A program made the position numbers and the translations under genes. Below the pieces are notes generated by a model. The model had not been told where the DNA came from. It did not search any database and worked only from the letters and a program-made list of their open reading frames with translations. Shown here piece by piece: positions 34,447 through 46,880 of a stretch of 64,000 nucleotides of DNA. The stretch comes from Nymphaea colorata (Eukaryota; Streptophyta; Magnoliopsida; Nymphaeales; Nymphaeaceae). Positions within the stretch are counted from its first letter, which is position 1. Each line of letters begins with the position of its first letter. The DNA is taken from the NCBI RefSeq assembly GCF_008831285.2, contig NC_045149.1, positions 870,001 through 934,000 of the forward strand. The letters run 5' to 3'.

Positions 34447-35590
34447 TTGGAACCTATCCCATTCTTTGGTGTGAATCCTCTTCAGGGGGAGTTGTCAAGG
34501 AGGAATGAAGAGTATTCTCCAGAAAAAGAGATTCAATTTACTGACTTTCTAGAGTATAAAACTAATGGATGTTTTGATCCTAACATCAGTGGCCAGCCGG
34601 GTACTACAGGAGAGTGTGATGATCACATGATTGGTAATGGAGGGCAGCATGACCACTTATTTAGGCAGGTATATTTGACGAGGAAATCGGTTAAAATAGA
34701 GCTTGAGGATGACACTAATCCCAATTGTATACCTTCCCTGAAAGATCCAAGTCTGGCTTGGGAGGGGTCAGTTGAAGGAGGTTGAAAGGGAGTTGTTACT
34801 GAAGAGTTGCCCATCGCTCTCAGAAAGGGCACCAGGTCATGTGTCCAATATCCTATTGGTAATTTTATATTGTATTCCAAACTAAGTGAAAATTACAAAT
34901 GTTTTATGTCATCTCTCTCTATGATTCTCAGGATCGTTGTTGAGGCTCAGGCTTATTCCAAGTGGGTGCGTGCAATGCAAGAAGAAATAGAAGCACTTGA
35001 GAAGAATAGAATGAGGGAAGTTGTAAGTATACATGAAAATGCTCATATTGTGGGATCCAAGTATGTCCATACAATAAAGTATAAACCTGATGGTGGTGTG
35101 GATAGATATAAAGCTGGGTTAGTAGTCAAGGGTTTTAGTCAGAAATATGGAATTGATTATCTGAAAGAGTTAGCTCTTGTTGCAAAGATGAAGAGTGTTA
35201 GGGTTATTCTTGCATTGACAATGGTGAATGAGTGGTAGTTGTACCAACTCGATGTTAAAAATGCTTTTTTGAATGGAGATCCTAAAGAATAAACTGTATA
35301 TGCATATGTCTCCTGGATATGAGAGAAGTAGAAATGCTGCAAGTTGAAGAAGGCTTTATATGGACTTAAACAATCTCATCGGCCATTGTTTGAACATCTC
35401 AAAGTGGTGATGAAGAAGCATGAATATCATCAGGGTAATGGGGATCACACTCTTTTTGTGAAAAAAAGGGGGCACAAGGTAGTTATCCTCTTGGTATATA
35501 TGTTGATGATATGATTGTAACAGGAGATGACTAAGATGAGGTTGCAGAACCAAAGAAACTGTTAGCTACTAAGTTTGACCTCAAGGACCT
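34447..35590 (+). pseudogene. Copia linker and reverse transcriptase (outer element)
   Basis: A 112-codon frame (34,447-34,785) is the variable linker between integrase and RT. RT starts in 34,807-35,238 with KWVRAMQEEIEALEKNRM, GSKYVHTIKYKPDGGVDRYK, GFSQKYGIDYLKELALVAKM. A TAG at 35,236 interrupts it just before the QLDVKNAFLNGD equivalent, and frameshifts follow. The YVDD-box region near 35,497-35,530 reads as a shifted LDDMIVTGDD remnant. It is non-functional. Confidence 0.85.
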
Positions 35591-35597
35591 TGGCAAG

Positions 35598-36321
35598 TTG
35601 AAGTATTTCCTTGGGATAGAGATTCCTCGATCTGGTACAAGCCTTGTTTTAAATCAGAGAAAGTACACCCTAGATTTTTTGGAGGAAATTGGGAAACTTA
35701 GTTGCAAACCTACTCCTACTCCCATAGAAGCTAGAAATCAAATCAGCTTCAAGGATGAGGAGCTTCTAGATGAAGACAAAAAGGGAAGATATCAATGTCT
35801 TGTTGGGAAGATGATTTATCTCACCCTCACAAGACCATATATTATTGTTAATGTGATGAGTCAGTTCATGCATACTCCTACTAATGTTCACTTGAAAGTT
35901 GTTGATAGGATCCTATGTTATCTGAAGAAAAATTCCAGGTAAGAGCCTTTTATATGTTAAGAAAGACCCTCTTGGGATTGAAGGATACTCAGATGCAGAC
36001 TAAGCAGGTTGTACAGATACAAGGAGACCTAGTACAAGCTATTGTATTTCTTTGGGAGAAAATCTTGTTGTTTAGAGAAGCAAGGGACAAGAAGTGTGTT
36101 CTCATTCAAATGATGAGGCAGAACATTGGGAAGTTGCTATGGGGGTCTTAGAATTACTATGGTTGAAAGTTCTGTTCTCTAACATTGGGATCAAAATTGA
36201 CAGACCTATGAAGATGTATTGTGATAACAAGGCGGCCATAAGCTTAGTCAATAATTCAATTCTACATGAGAGGACGAAGCATGTGGAGATTGATTGTCAC
36301 TTCATTTGTTCAAAAAATTGA
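35598..36321 (+). pseudogene. Copia RT C-terminus and RNase H (outer element)
   Basis: The frame 35,598-35,942 begins MKYFLGIEIPRSGTSLVLNQ and continues with GKMIYLTLTRPYIIVNVMSQ. After a shift near 35,930, degraded RNase H follows, with ELLWLKVLFSNIGIKIDRPM, YCDNKAAISLVNNSI and RTKHVEIDCHFI (36,094-36,321). The last coding remnant reads HYMKSEYQTTDILTKSL, the usual copia C-terminus, about 120 bp before the LTR. Confidence 0.88.
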
Positions 36322-36463
36322 CTTGAAATAACCTGTACTTCATTACATGAAGTCTGAATATCAGACTACAGACATCTTGACCAAATCCTTGTCATCCACT
36401 TTATTTGAAATGAATGTATTCAAGTTAGACATGTATGACTTGTATGCCCAACTTGAGGAGGAA

Positions 36464-36699
36464 TGCTGACGACTATATGTCTAGGTCGGGTTTGGGTCCA
36501 AACCTGACCCATTACTATGTCTCTTAAATAAGTCTTGTAACCCTAATTTTTTATTATAAATGAAATGAAGTGAAAGAGAGGACCAGCAGCTAGTGGGTGC
36601 CAGAATCAACTCCATCGTCGTTTTTCTTCCCTCGATTCAAGGGTTTTCCATGTTACATTTTTCTTCATTTTCTACTGCCTACTAGATTCTACAGTAACA
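36464..36699 (+). repeat. 3' LTR of the outer copia
   Basis: Starts TGCTGACGAC after the purine-rich TTGAGGAGGAA (polypurine tract, about 36,453-36,463) and ends about CAGTAACA, a decayed form of TTTCAACA. It contains the shared GGGTCGGGTTTGGGTCCA block and lacks the 44-bp duplication of the left LTR. Confidence 0.88.
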
Positions 36700-36779
36700 A
36701 AGACATCAAAAGAAAACAACTGCATCCTATAAAACTGGGTCATTTATCTCTATGGTTCACGGAGCACAATAAAGAATGA

Positions 36780-37560
36780 TTTTGTTAGCAAGAAGTCGTT
36801 GTGACGCTTGTGTAAAGTGTACCTAGTCGAGTGCTCATCCTGATCACAAAAGTCCCACATGACCTGTTCCTCAGTCATATAATCAAGCAGTTGATGATAT
36901 GTGTGTAGAGAGTGTAGTCACTATATAGCTTGAAGTCTTGTCTCTCCTAAGTCGATAAAACCATTTTTGCAAGAACCAAGTGCATCCCAATATTGTTGAT
37001 GGCTGTAGCATAGCATACTTGGTGAGTCCTCTCTACAAAAAAGTCAATCTTGTAATTTCTATTGACAAGGTCTTAGTGTGATAGGTCCACCACATCCTAA
37101 ATAGCTAAAGTGTGTGACAATCTATTGTACTCTACCCATTGGTGAAGATGAGAAGTTTAATGGTACACAAAGGCATGGCCTTCCATGTTCTCTCTTGTAT
37201 GGACTTCGTGGGATCAACATCTATTTTGTAGTGCCTCCTAGGCGTGCATGTCTATGAGGTGAATGTGCTGACTTCTGTTCTCTGGCTTTAACTTCTATGA
37301 TCTGAAACCCATTTAGCCTGTGAAGTAGCTCCTTGCAATTGACTAACCCCTGGTTGACCAATAACTGACAATCTACTTGGCCTCTAATCTTGCATGTCGG
37401 ATCGAGGAGGGCAATTTAGTCTAAAAACTCATCCATGTGAGTTGTCATTTCTCCCCATAGGAACCAAAGTATAGACATGTAAGGGTTCCATCTCTCAACT
37501 ATCTCTTGAATCAATGATCCATTCATCTCCTTCTTATGAGGAAAGGTGACTTTCTCCATC
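36780..37560 (-). pseudogene. Possible plant mobile domain (PMD) frame remnant
   Basis: On the minus strand from about 37,535 the frame reads MNGSLIQEIVERWNPYMSIL followed by WFLWGEMTTHMDEFL. This resembles the first conserved block of the plant mobile domain (ALVERWRPET-like, then GEMT and a leucine-rich segment). Near the other end, about 36,900-36,840, HQLLDYMTEEQVMWDF recalls the late PMD block before the conserved WxP-type motif. Between them the frame is broken by stops. PMD frames occur in some plant transposons and in a few host genes derived from them. I infer a dead transposon-borne copy. Similarity is by eye and the middle of the domain is not recognised, so another origin is possible. 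Confidence 0.4.
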
Positions 37561-37595
37561 CACAATCATCAAGGTGTCTGGGATAGGATATCAAG

Positions 37596-37684
37596 AACTA
37601 CTTTAGCCACTTAGAGTATCATCTTGGGGCAGGAACATTCAAACTACTTTAGCCACTTAGAGTATCTTGGGGTAGGAACATTCA
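37596..37684. repeat. Tandem duplication of about 45 bp
   Basis: AACTACTTTAGCCACTTAGAG starts at 37,596 and again at 37,642; both units end GGAACATTCA. The second unit lacks three bases (ATC). It lies just upstream of the PMD-like remnant. Confidence 0.85.
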
Positions 37685-37689
37685 TTCAA

Positions 37690-38986
37690 AAGCTCACAGT
37701 CTCTAAGTCTCCTCATAGGATGGAGTGCATAATATAACAGTGTGGATATGTCCAAATAGGGTGCTAGAAGATAAAAGACAGGGACAGATAGATTTTATCA
37801 AGATTTTGAGATTTTTAGCTAAAAGTAAGTATGTCTACCTAAGTCAAGCCAACAGAAATATTGAAACGATAGACATATTTGGCTCAAAATATAGTAGGAT
37901 AAATCCTACGCAAAGGAATGACTGAATTTTGAAGCTCTTGATGGTTTTGATGCGATAAAGTGGAAGACATTTTGAAAGTCACATCTAGTTTTTAAGAAAC
38001 TTCGCAAAGCATGTACTCATCAAGTAGATATCAAACAAGGTTACTTATATGTGAACACAAAATTCCCTAGAGGTGGTCTTGGCATAATTGTTTTGAAAAT
38101 AGGCTTGGACATCTATGTATATTTCCTAAGGTTTTTCAAGATCCTTAGTAGTTTCAAAAAAAAAAAGTATGCACATACGTAGACAAAATCTAATGCATGT
38201 GGTGTAGACTCCTCCATGGGCTCTACAGGTTGGGGTTTCCCATTCTCTTTTAATCCTTACCCATGTACAAAGTTGTTTGCTACAAGTATGTGGTAAGGAA
38301 GGACTAATACTTACCTCCAATAGGTTGGTAACCCCCCAAAGTTATTGTTTAATTGGACAATACAATGGCATGTAGACTGGAATGTTGCATAAGTCAAGGG
38401 TTGTTTAGAATATGAACACATGTGGAAAATAGAAGATTCTAATGAAAAGTGGCTTAAGATGGAGATTAAAATCAAAGGGAGCAAATATTGTTTTCAATCA
38501 ACTCCTAAATTGGGAAGGGCGGTATTCAATTTGAATGTATGTGAATATGAAGGATGCTTCTCAATTCTATGTCCTAAACAAGCGAAAATGCACAAACAGT
38601 ATGAGCACTCCTAGGTGGTTATAAGGTTTGGATGAAAACCGTATTTGGACGTTTAATGCTTAATCAAGTCCAAATGAGGATGCATCCCATCACGGTCGTC
38701 ATTTCTTTTGATATGTAAAATTTTACAATCCTACATATAATTTTTCATATGGGATGAAGAAATAAAATATTAACTCAGCTTTGTATTATTATTGCAGGAA
38801 TCCACAAAAGATGACACTCGACTCATCAGTATGAGATCTGACTATTTATGTCACCTTTAACATGAGTAATCATACCATGACTGGATTAAGTATTTAAGGC
38901 CACAATATGTGATTGTCATCAAACTAACTACAAAATGATGGTTTAAATTTGAAAATAGAGGGGTTTTAGAAAACTAAGTGACATAG
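37690..38986. other. AT-rich stretch, no supported gene
   Basis: Short frames at 37,725-37,925 and 38,420-38,614 (plus) are open. The second (IKGSKYCFQSTPKLGRAVFN) has a protein-like look but no domain I can name. Nothing else is recognised up to the probable LTR at 38,987. Confidence 0.4.
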
Positions 38987-41909
38987 TGTCACAATCCAAC
39001 CCTTTTACCCCCAAATAACCTTTTTTTTCATTAAAAGGTAAAACGTTGAGGTGAGACAACACAATGATTCAAAAGGAGCTATGCACATCAAAAGACAATG
39101 GGGTCAATATTTCATTATGTAGTAAATTCAATTCATGCCAACAACTTCATATTTCTCAATAACACATATGACTAAAATGCCACAAAACAACAATATTGAT
39201 GTCTAACAAAGACAAGACATCAATGAGACCCAAAACACGATGCGTTGGCACTATAATAGATCCAAAATCTTCTCAATATGATGTGAGTTGAGCCATTTGA
39301 TCAATTTGTTGTATTGAGTCTGCTAAAACCTGAAAAAGTAAACAATAGAAGGCTTAACTTTCACAATATGACAACAAACCAGATAAACCCCTAACCCTCT
39401 AAGGTAAGGGCTCAAATCTAGGATATAACATATACGAAAACATAACATTATCATATCATGATAGGAGCATGCAGTCACGTAACTTGTCATGGTAGCCCCT
39501 CACATATACCATGACGTGTAGAGACCACTCATTGACCACAATTAACACATTTAACAATCACATTCACTTCATGCATATATATATCATTCACATTTGTTTC
39601 ATTTACAATCATTTTATTTACATTTGCTTTAGTGAATTGACAGCTTTTGTAGGTGCAAACATAAGCGCGTGCGCACCACGGGTGACCTATAGTCGAGAGA
39701 CAACCCTTGTTGTGGCTCGAAACAATACGAATCTATTCATGCTGCAGTGGTAGAACAATCATCCATAGATGTGTGAATTCCAAGGAGAGTTGTTTAGTCT
39801 TCTCTATGACATTCAGGTTGGGAAGGCGAAAACCCAACGCTCCAAGCACATCACACAATGATATCTTAGGGCCTTGCACTGCCTATGCTTCGAGCAGGAG
39901 AGACCAGTGGTGAGGGCGAGACATACCCCAAACACATTGCCATAACCCATTGGCCTCCTATCTATTTTTTTTTTAACTTATCATTATGAGAACATATTCA
40001 TATAATGCCTGGCTAGCACATGAGGTTGGTTTACTTCACAAGTGCATTCATACCTCAAAATGCCTCCATACGGGGTTACACATTCACTCAACACTCTTAA
40101 CTAATTGTCATACTTTATGGGCACTTCTACCCTTCAAATTCATTCAATTGTACCACTGCCCATAGCAATGCACACGAAAAATATTACAGCATCCACATCA
40201 ATCAAAAAATAACAATCACATCATACAAAACTTAGCCAATCCATGGAGAGTAGTCTCGATCCGTGATTGGCTTGTAGTTGTCCTATGAAAATATCATTCT
40301 AGGATGCTCACTAATGCACAATTGGGGTCGAGGAGATACTTGACTCGATAACCCACCTAACATATCCTAAGCAGTTATAATTGCTAGCATGCACATGCCA
40401 TTGCGTGGTAATTTAAAAATAATCAACCAATCTCATAATCATTCAATCACATGCATACATTCATTCAAACACAATACACATCATAGGATCCAACGATCCT
40501 GAGAAAGCACACATTCTAAATTTGGCCTCATGAAGGGATTTGCCTAGAATACCACCATACCTGTCGCACGTTGCCAAAATTATCCAAAATCACCTCAAGC
40601 TTCGAACCTTGTCGCTCAAGGTCTACTCGATGTGCCTGGTGTACCTACAAAAATATTCAAGCGATAAGTTTTTTTACTCGTTTCACTTTAAAATTTATAC
40701 AAGTAAGAAATAGGATCATTGAGGCGTAGGTCATCGCCTCAACAGGGTGCTGACATGTAATATTAGCCCATAAAGCCCTCCAATAGGTTTCTTCTGAACT
40801 CTTTGAGGTTGTGACCAAACGATTAAAACTCAAAACTCCGATTCAATCTTTCACTAGGGTTAGCTAAAACGACTTTAAACCTTCTCAACAACATCAAAAT
40901 CTCTACCATGCTTCCTAACTATTTCAAATATTAACCCATCATGTTAAAAGCATAATTATATACATTATTAGGGTAAAAATCCAATAGAATTAGGCTTGTT
41001 TATCCGTACTCACTCCTCTATTAGCATCTTAGCTGTTGTAGTGTCCCCGACAGCCACCTCAAGTGCTTGACTGATCTCCAAGTGGCTGAAGTTATATGAT
41101 ATATTGCTATTGTCACCTCTAATGCCTTCTATTCACTGGTATGAGGGGAAAGATGTGCTCCCCAAGCTGCAATCCAACCCAATAAACATCAAAAGGGGTG
41201 AGAATTAGTGAAAGAGAGATCAAGAGAGAGGTCTGCCATTAGAAGAAGGCATCTGGTTGTCAAGGAGGTGGTTTGGCTGAGGGAGACACATGCACGGGTG
41301 CATGGAGAGACAACAATGGAGAAACAAAGATAAAAACAAAGGTGAGAGTTCAGGCGAGGGAAAAAAAGACAGGCAAGAGGGAGAGTGTAGAGAGAGTGCT
41401 CGGTTGAGGGAGAATGCAGAGAAATATGTGAGGGTGAGAGAGAGTGTGAAAGGAGGCTAGCGGTAGAGAGAGTGTGAGCAGAGGGACGAGAGAGTAGCAA
41501 AGGAGGGAGAGAGTGCGGGAGAGAGGGGGATGAGCAGAGAGAGTGCGAGAGAAACTGACGAGGGGGTGAGAGCTGGCGAGAGAGGGGGGAATGAACAGAG
41601 AGAAATCGAAATAGAGGGGGTGATAGATAGAGAACGATGAGAGGAAGAGGGATATAGTTGTGTTAGAGTGCGAGAAAGAAGGAGGAGATAGAAGAGACAA
41701 AGAGAGATTGAGACGGCTTACCTTAGTGCCGCCATCGCCCTTCCCCTCCGTCACCGCTGCATTTCCTTCCTGCTTCTCTGTGTCGTGCACAAACCAACAA
41801 GAGAGACAAAGAGGGGGAGTCAGCATCTGGCCCCCTCTTCATGCGGTGGAGTTTGGGTCTAGGTCTGGACCTCGATCCAGTCTGACCTGCCAAGATGTCA
41901 AGCATTACA
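38987..41909 (-). repeat. Probable 2.9-kb solo LTR (Ty3/gypsy, chromovirus-like)
   Basis: The segment starts TGTCACAATCC on the plus strand and ends GCATTACA, giving TGTAATGC...TTGTGACA on the minus strand, with TG/CA ends. ATAG lies immediately outside both ends (38,983-38,986 and 41,910-41,913). Inside there are no retroelement coding motifs. On the minus strand a pyrimidine-rich CTCTCTC leader about 350 bp long (41,720-41,360) follows the presumed promoter region. A long LTR with such a leader is typical of Tekay/Del-type chromoviruses; this comparison is from memory. No second copy lies in the window, so a solo LTR is the simplest reading. The 4-bp duplication is shorter than the usual 5 bp, which lowers certainty. 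The 158-codon minus-strand frame at 41,826-41,350 is low-complexity leader, not a gene. Confidence 0.5.
41360..41720. repeat. Purine-rich GAGAGA low-complexity tract
   Basis: An imperfect run of GAGAGAG, GAGGG and GTGAGAG words on the plus strand (CTCTCT on the minus). It lies in the presumed leader part of the long LTR and makes several frames look open by chance. Confidence 0.85.
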
Positions 41910-41913
41910 ATAG

Positions 41914-43620
41914 TTCATGATTTCTATCATCTTAGATCCATGCAAGGGCTATTAAATATGAATGGATTTAAAACTAAATTCAATATACAATTGAGAACAA
42001 GCTTCTAAGTTTGGAGCAAGTGCCAAGGATGGTCTTGATTAAAGTCCAAATATGAATTCATTGACTAAGGATGATCCAAATATTCAATAATTTATTCATA
42101 CACATGGCTTGGACTTAGAGTCATTCTAAAAAGGATTTAAGTTCAAATCCTAGTTGAGAGTTGATTGAAAAATATAAATCCATTCCACAAATGATTTTTG
42201 ACTCAAATTTCATTATCAAAATCCAAGATCAAACATTCCAACCTTAGGGTTTTGGGATTTAGAATTATGAACTCTAAAGTCTAGAATAAGGGTTACCAAT
42301 CTTGATACGAGTTATATGAGGTCTAGATCCAAAGATGTCAATGTAAAATTGAAATCTTTAGTCCAACTCTTACAAGATCTGAGTTTAACAATCTAAGTTC
42401 TTCGATCTTTGAAATACAAATCACATGAACTCTATCAAATTCAAATCCAATCTTGCATTTAATCTTGAATTCAAGATCTAAATCCAATCTACCTATATCA
42501 GGCTCCAATTTTTTAAGGTCCACATGTTTGACCCTACTAGACTTTGGGTTAAATTGGTTTAGGGTTTTGCCTAATTCGAGAGGATTTCATTGTAGGTTAG
42601 GTCTAGGTATATGATTATGGACTCAATATCAAGTCATGGTTGTGATATTGAGAGAAAACTAGGGTTTCAGGTATGTTTACAAAGGTTACATCTCTATCAT
42701 GAATGAATTTAGGCTTTTAGGATAACAAGTATGAAATAGGCCAATTTTTAATTGTGCATTTGAAATTATGATTTTGAAAACTGTATCTTCATATGATCAG
42801 CTTGGGTCAAGTATATACATGGGATGTTACCGCATGTGTATAGTGGATAATCCTAACCTAAATAACATGAAACCTACTTCTATGTGCATTTTCCAAAATA
42901 GATGAATTAATTATGAAAGTAAACTATATAAATGGACACAAGTGAGCATATTAATAAAAATAAAGAAAAGCAGATATACATGCATGAATGACATGATATT
43001 TTGAAATAACATGGAATTCATTTTTGAAATTAAGGTTTTTCACTTGATACATCAAGCTTTAATGAGAAGGGTCTTGCCCCACAAGGTCATCCAAAAGCTC
43101 AAATTTATTTATGAAGTCAAAATGTAATGTTTTTGAAAAAATGATGCATGAATAAAGCATATTAAATGATGCATGGATTCAATTAATCAAATAAACATGT
43201 TCTAAACCCTAAAATGATGGTTCAAATGATTGACCACTCTAATTTGTTTTTTTACTACAAAAAAATTAGAAAAATCAGGTAGAAAATCACTAACTAGATG
43301 AAAATTAGAATTTTAGCCAAGTCCTAAAAATTGCAATTTATTCTCGACAACTGATTTGATCAGACCTAAAAATTAGGCAAGTGATTTTATAATCTTTGTG
43401 AGATTTTAGGTGAAAAACTTCCACATATCAAATAATCAGTTCCAAGTGATACATCCAAATAATCTATTTGCTATAAAAAAGGTATGAAGTGAGAAAATCA
43501 GTACAGACAATAGATCTTTTATATAAAACAGTTTTACTATTATGACTTTTGTACAACCCAAAGCATATCAAAACTACTGTGCCAGAGCGTGGAAATGGTA
43601 TGCCAAAGCATGGATTGAAG
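41914..43620. other. AT-rich stretch without genes
   Basis: No coding or RNA gene is recognised. It lies beyond the 3' side of the minus-strand gypsy at 44.15-47.3 kb and could include that element's 3' untranslated region and LTR, but I could not find LTR ends. Confidence 0.4.
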
Positions 43621-43629
43621 CACGAAATC

Positions 43630-43930
43630 TTTTTAGAAACTTGTGAAATTGGAAAATTTGAATGTGCTGGTGTGCAAAATTAGAGAACTTGTGACCACTG
43701 AAGTGTGACATGGAAAACTTGCATGTGATTGGACAATTGGTGTGCATTGATGTGAAAAATTGGTAAAATTGTAGACACTAAGGTGCGAAATTTGAAAACT
43801 GCATGCACCAAGTGTTAAATTTGGAAAGCTTGTATTCATTGAAATCTGAACTTCAAAAACCTATGTGCACCAAAGTGCAAGATTTGAAGTCATGTGTGCA
43901 TAGAAGTGTGAAATTGAAGAACTTTGTAAC
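43630..43930. repeat. Degenerate tandem array, unit about 37-46 bp
   Basis: About eight diverged copies of a unit built on AACTTGTGTGCACTGAAGTG and GTGAAATTTGG-like words run through this interval; clear starts are near 43,640, 43,688, 43,716, 43,768 and 43,800. It lies downstream of the minus-strand gypsy integrase, where tandem repeats are sometimes found in Tat-type elements. No frame through it is supported. Confidence 0.7.
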
Positions 43931-46563
43931 AAATGCTTGAAAACTTGAGACTCTTGAAAAGATCACAAAACTTGGCGAATTGGTTTATGCTTAGAGACGT
44001 GGAGACTTGTGAACTAACTGCCATCATATTTTGAAAACTTTAAAATTTTCCTTGTCGAAAAACCTTTTGTGAACATTTCCTTGTGTCAGCATCATGTTTC
44101 TTCTAAGAAGATGCACCAGAATGAAAGGCAATGAAGATATTACACGAGAGAGCTTAATCTAGCCATCAACAAAAATTGCATCAATAGGCAGTTTTTTATA
44201 CAATTGGATTAATCATAGAATTTCTTCCAGTGAAGAGCATTTATATGATCTGGTAATTCAACTCTATTGGCATCAGTCAATCGATACAAATTGCCTAGCA
44301 AAACTCTCTAGCTGACATAAGGTCCATCCCAATTTGGAACTCACTTCACACGATAACGATTCTTCAATGGGATGGTTGATCTCAACTCTAGCTCATTGAT
44401 TTTGAAATTTCGTTTTATCATTGACTTGGCTTAGTGTCATGCTACTCTTTGTCGATATGCCTTTACATGTTTTGCTTGCAACTTTTTTCATCAAATAGGT
44501 CTAACTGTAATATCCACTACATTTGATATTAGTGCATGGGTAGTCTAAATAGCGGATGCAAATTTGTAAGCTATCTTTTGTACATATAAAGCTTCTCGTG
44601 TCAATCTTGACCAGTTCTCTCTGTCCTTTAGATGATCCGAATTAGGATTTTGCTTGTTCCTATTGCTTGGTTGTTCCCCTACTGATAATAGAGTGCCAAA
44701 AAATGATAATTGATCCTTAACTTGAAGCACAAGTCACACATACATTCATTATTGAAATGTGTTCTATTATCAGATGTGATATCATGTGGCACTCCAAACT
44801 GACATAAGATTCTTGTAGATGAAAGAGACTACATGCTTGTCTTCCATGGTCCTTAAGGTGATGGCCTTCACTCACTTGGTGAAATATTTTGTTACAGGGA
44901 AGAAATATTTGTATCTATCTGATGTAGGAGGATTGATGGGGCACATTAATCAAAAACCTACATTGAAAAGGGCCATGGTGATACAACAGAGAGTGTGTTC
45001 CTCGTCAGCATGGATTTAACATTTCAAATACCTATTAACAAACTTGTGACAATCCTGTTACATGGTTGGCCAATAGTATCCTGCTCGAATTAGCTATTTG
45101 ACCAAAGTCTGACAGCTGGCAGGTCCCCCATAGATTTTTTTTGTGAGCTTCCCAGATCATTTCTTGAGTTTCCTACTTGCCAAGACATCGTGAATATTCT
45201 GAGCTAAAGCCATGTTTGTATAAATCTCCCTGTTAATGTCAAATATCGGTCTAACATGTGTTGTATTTCGCTTTGCTTTTTCTTGGGCATATCGGGAGGA
45301 AATTCTCTTATTTCTAAGTAGTCCTTCATGTTCTAGTACCAAAGAGCTTCTTCTAAATATACTTGATTGACCTGTTCTAAAGGATGGCACGGCTGATTGA
45401 GTTGGCCTTCCAACCTCAAAGGCTTTGCATAATTCGTTTGTCTTAACAACAATAATCGACCCTAGGCTAGCCAAACCGTTTGCAAATTTGATTAAATTCC
45501 CTCTTGATGTGATATAGCTGGAATTCCTCAAGTAACTTGGTTCACTATGAGCGCACAAACTTTTCTAGCATTGAAACTAAGCAGCTTTTTCTATGTATCA
45601 ACATTTCATATTCAGCCATGTTATGAGTGCATGTGAATTCCAGCTTGAGAGAATAAGGAACACCTCCTTCTCAAAAGTGAGTAGAAGAATCTCAATACAT
45701 GTTCTAGGCAAGTTTTGGAGCCATAAAAGAACATTGTCCATGGCTAAGTAGTTTTAATGTGTAGAATTTGTTCATTTGGAAAGTCATCATCAACCTTTAA
45801 TTTTTGGACTGATGGAAAAACTGCTAATCGATCAGCCAACAATTGTCCCTTCATAGATTTCTGAGAGATGTACTCCAAGTCATAGTACGTGATACGCACT
45901 TGCCACTTGGCCATTCTTCCTATGAGAAATGGCTGCTCTAAAATATATTTGAGATTATACGATCTTGAAACCACCTTGACTTCACATGAGAGTAGATAAT
46001 GCGTTAATTTCTAACACATCCAAACAAGAGAGAAACATGTTTTCTCCATCATTAAATACTTCTTTTTATATTGGATTAAGGTTTTGCTCACATAATATAT
46101 TACATGCACTATCTTGCAACCCTCTTCATATTATGTTAAGAATCCTCCACAAGTAAAATTGTTAACAAAAATGTATAGCAACAAGGGGTGTCCCAAGACT
46201 AGTGGCTCTAAAATTGGAGATTTAGCAAGTATTGCTTGATACACTCGAATGGTTCATGACATTGTGGGGCCCACTCAAATTTGATGCCTTTTTTGAGCAA
46301 CTGAAAAATGGCTCACATCTTAGGGCCTGGTTAGAAATAAATCATTGGATTGTCAGCATAAGGTGTGTAGTTCTTTCAGAGTAGTTGGGGATGGCATATT
46401 AATGACGGCCTTGGCTTTGGCAGGATCAACTTCAGTACTCTGCTTACTTGTATCCCAATAGCATGCCTGACTCAACACCAAACATGCACTTTTGAGGATT
46501 CACTCTCAACTTGTACTGAAGCACCCTATGGAAGACTTGAGTCAAAATCTTGATATGATCTTC

Positions 46564-46879
46564 GCATGTCTTGGACTTTAGCAAAATGTCATTGCATCCA
46601 TGAACTTATGCATTTGACTATAAAAATGGTTGTCATAGCTCTCTAGTATGTTGCTTCGGTATTCTTTAACTCAAATGACATCACTGTGTGGCAGAAAGTG
46701 CCCGGATCCTAGTAGAAGCATAAAAGGAGAAGAATTGCAAATGAAGATGATTCAAAAGAGACTAAGATAATGAAATATGCTTTCGAAAAAGTTTCCAATG
46801 CAACTGAAAAAAGTAACATTGAATACAAGCAAAGGCAATCAAGTAAATACACTAAGAAACACATGTTTCATAGTTTGAA
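46564..46879. repeat. Local duplication, copy 1 (gypsy RT segment)
   Basis: 316 bp that match 47,173-47,493 with scattered differences. Shared phrases include GCATGTCTTG at the left end, GACATCACTGTGTGGCAGAA in the middle, and AGTTTGAA at the right end. It includes the gypsy RT motif on the minus strand. Its right end abuts the small transposon at 46,881. Confidence 0.9.
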
Positions 46880-46880
46880 T

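Larger units (their letters stand above)
26964..36699 (+). mobile_element. Ty1/copia retrotransposon, decayed, split by a younger insertion
   Basis: The element has two LTRs (26,964-27,250 and 36,464-36,699), a primer site immediately inside the left LTR, and the copia order gag, protease, integrase, RT, RNase H on the plus strand. It is flanked by GAGAC (26,959-26,963) and AAGAC (36,700-36,704), a 5-bp target duplication with one difference. Removing the nested element (29,258-33,324) and its duplicated 5 bp leaves about 5.66 kb, a normal copia length. The coding region has many stops and frameshifts, and the catalytic part of RT is damaged. The terminal CG of the left LTR was TG originally, as the right LTR shows. 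It is non-functional and older than the element inside it. Confidence 0.93.

Noticed and set aside
41350-41826. A 158-codon minus-strand gene rich in Ser, Leu and Pro
   Set aside because: The frame is made of CTCTCT low-complexity sequence inside a presumed LTR leader; other frames are open for the same reason.
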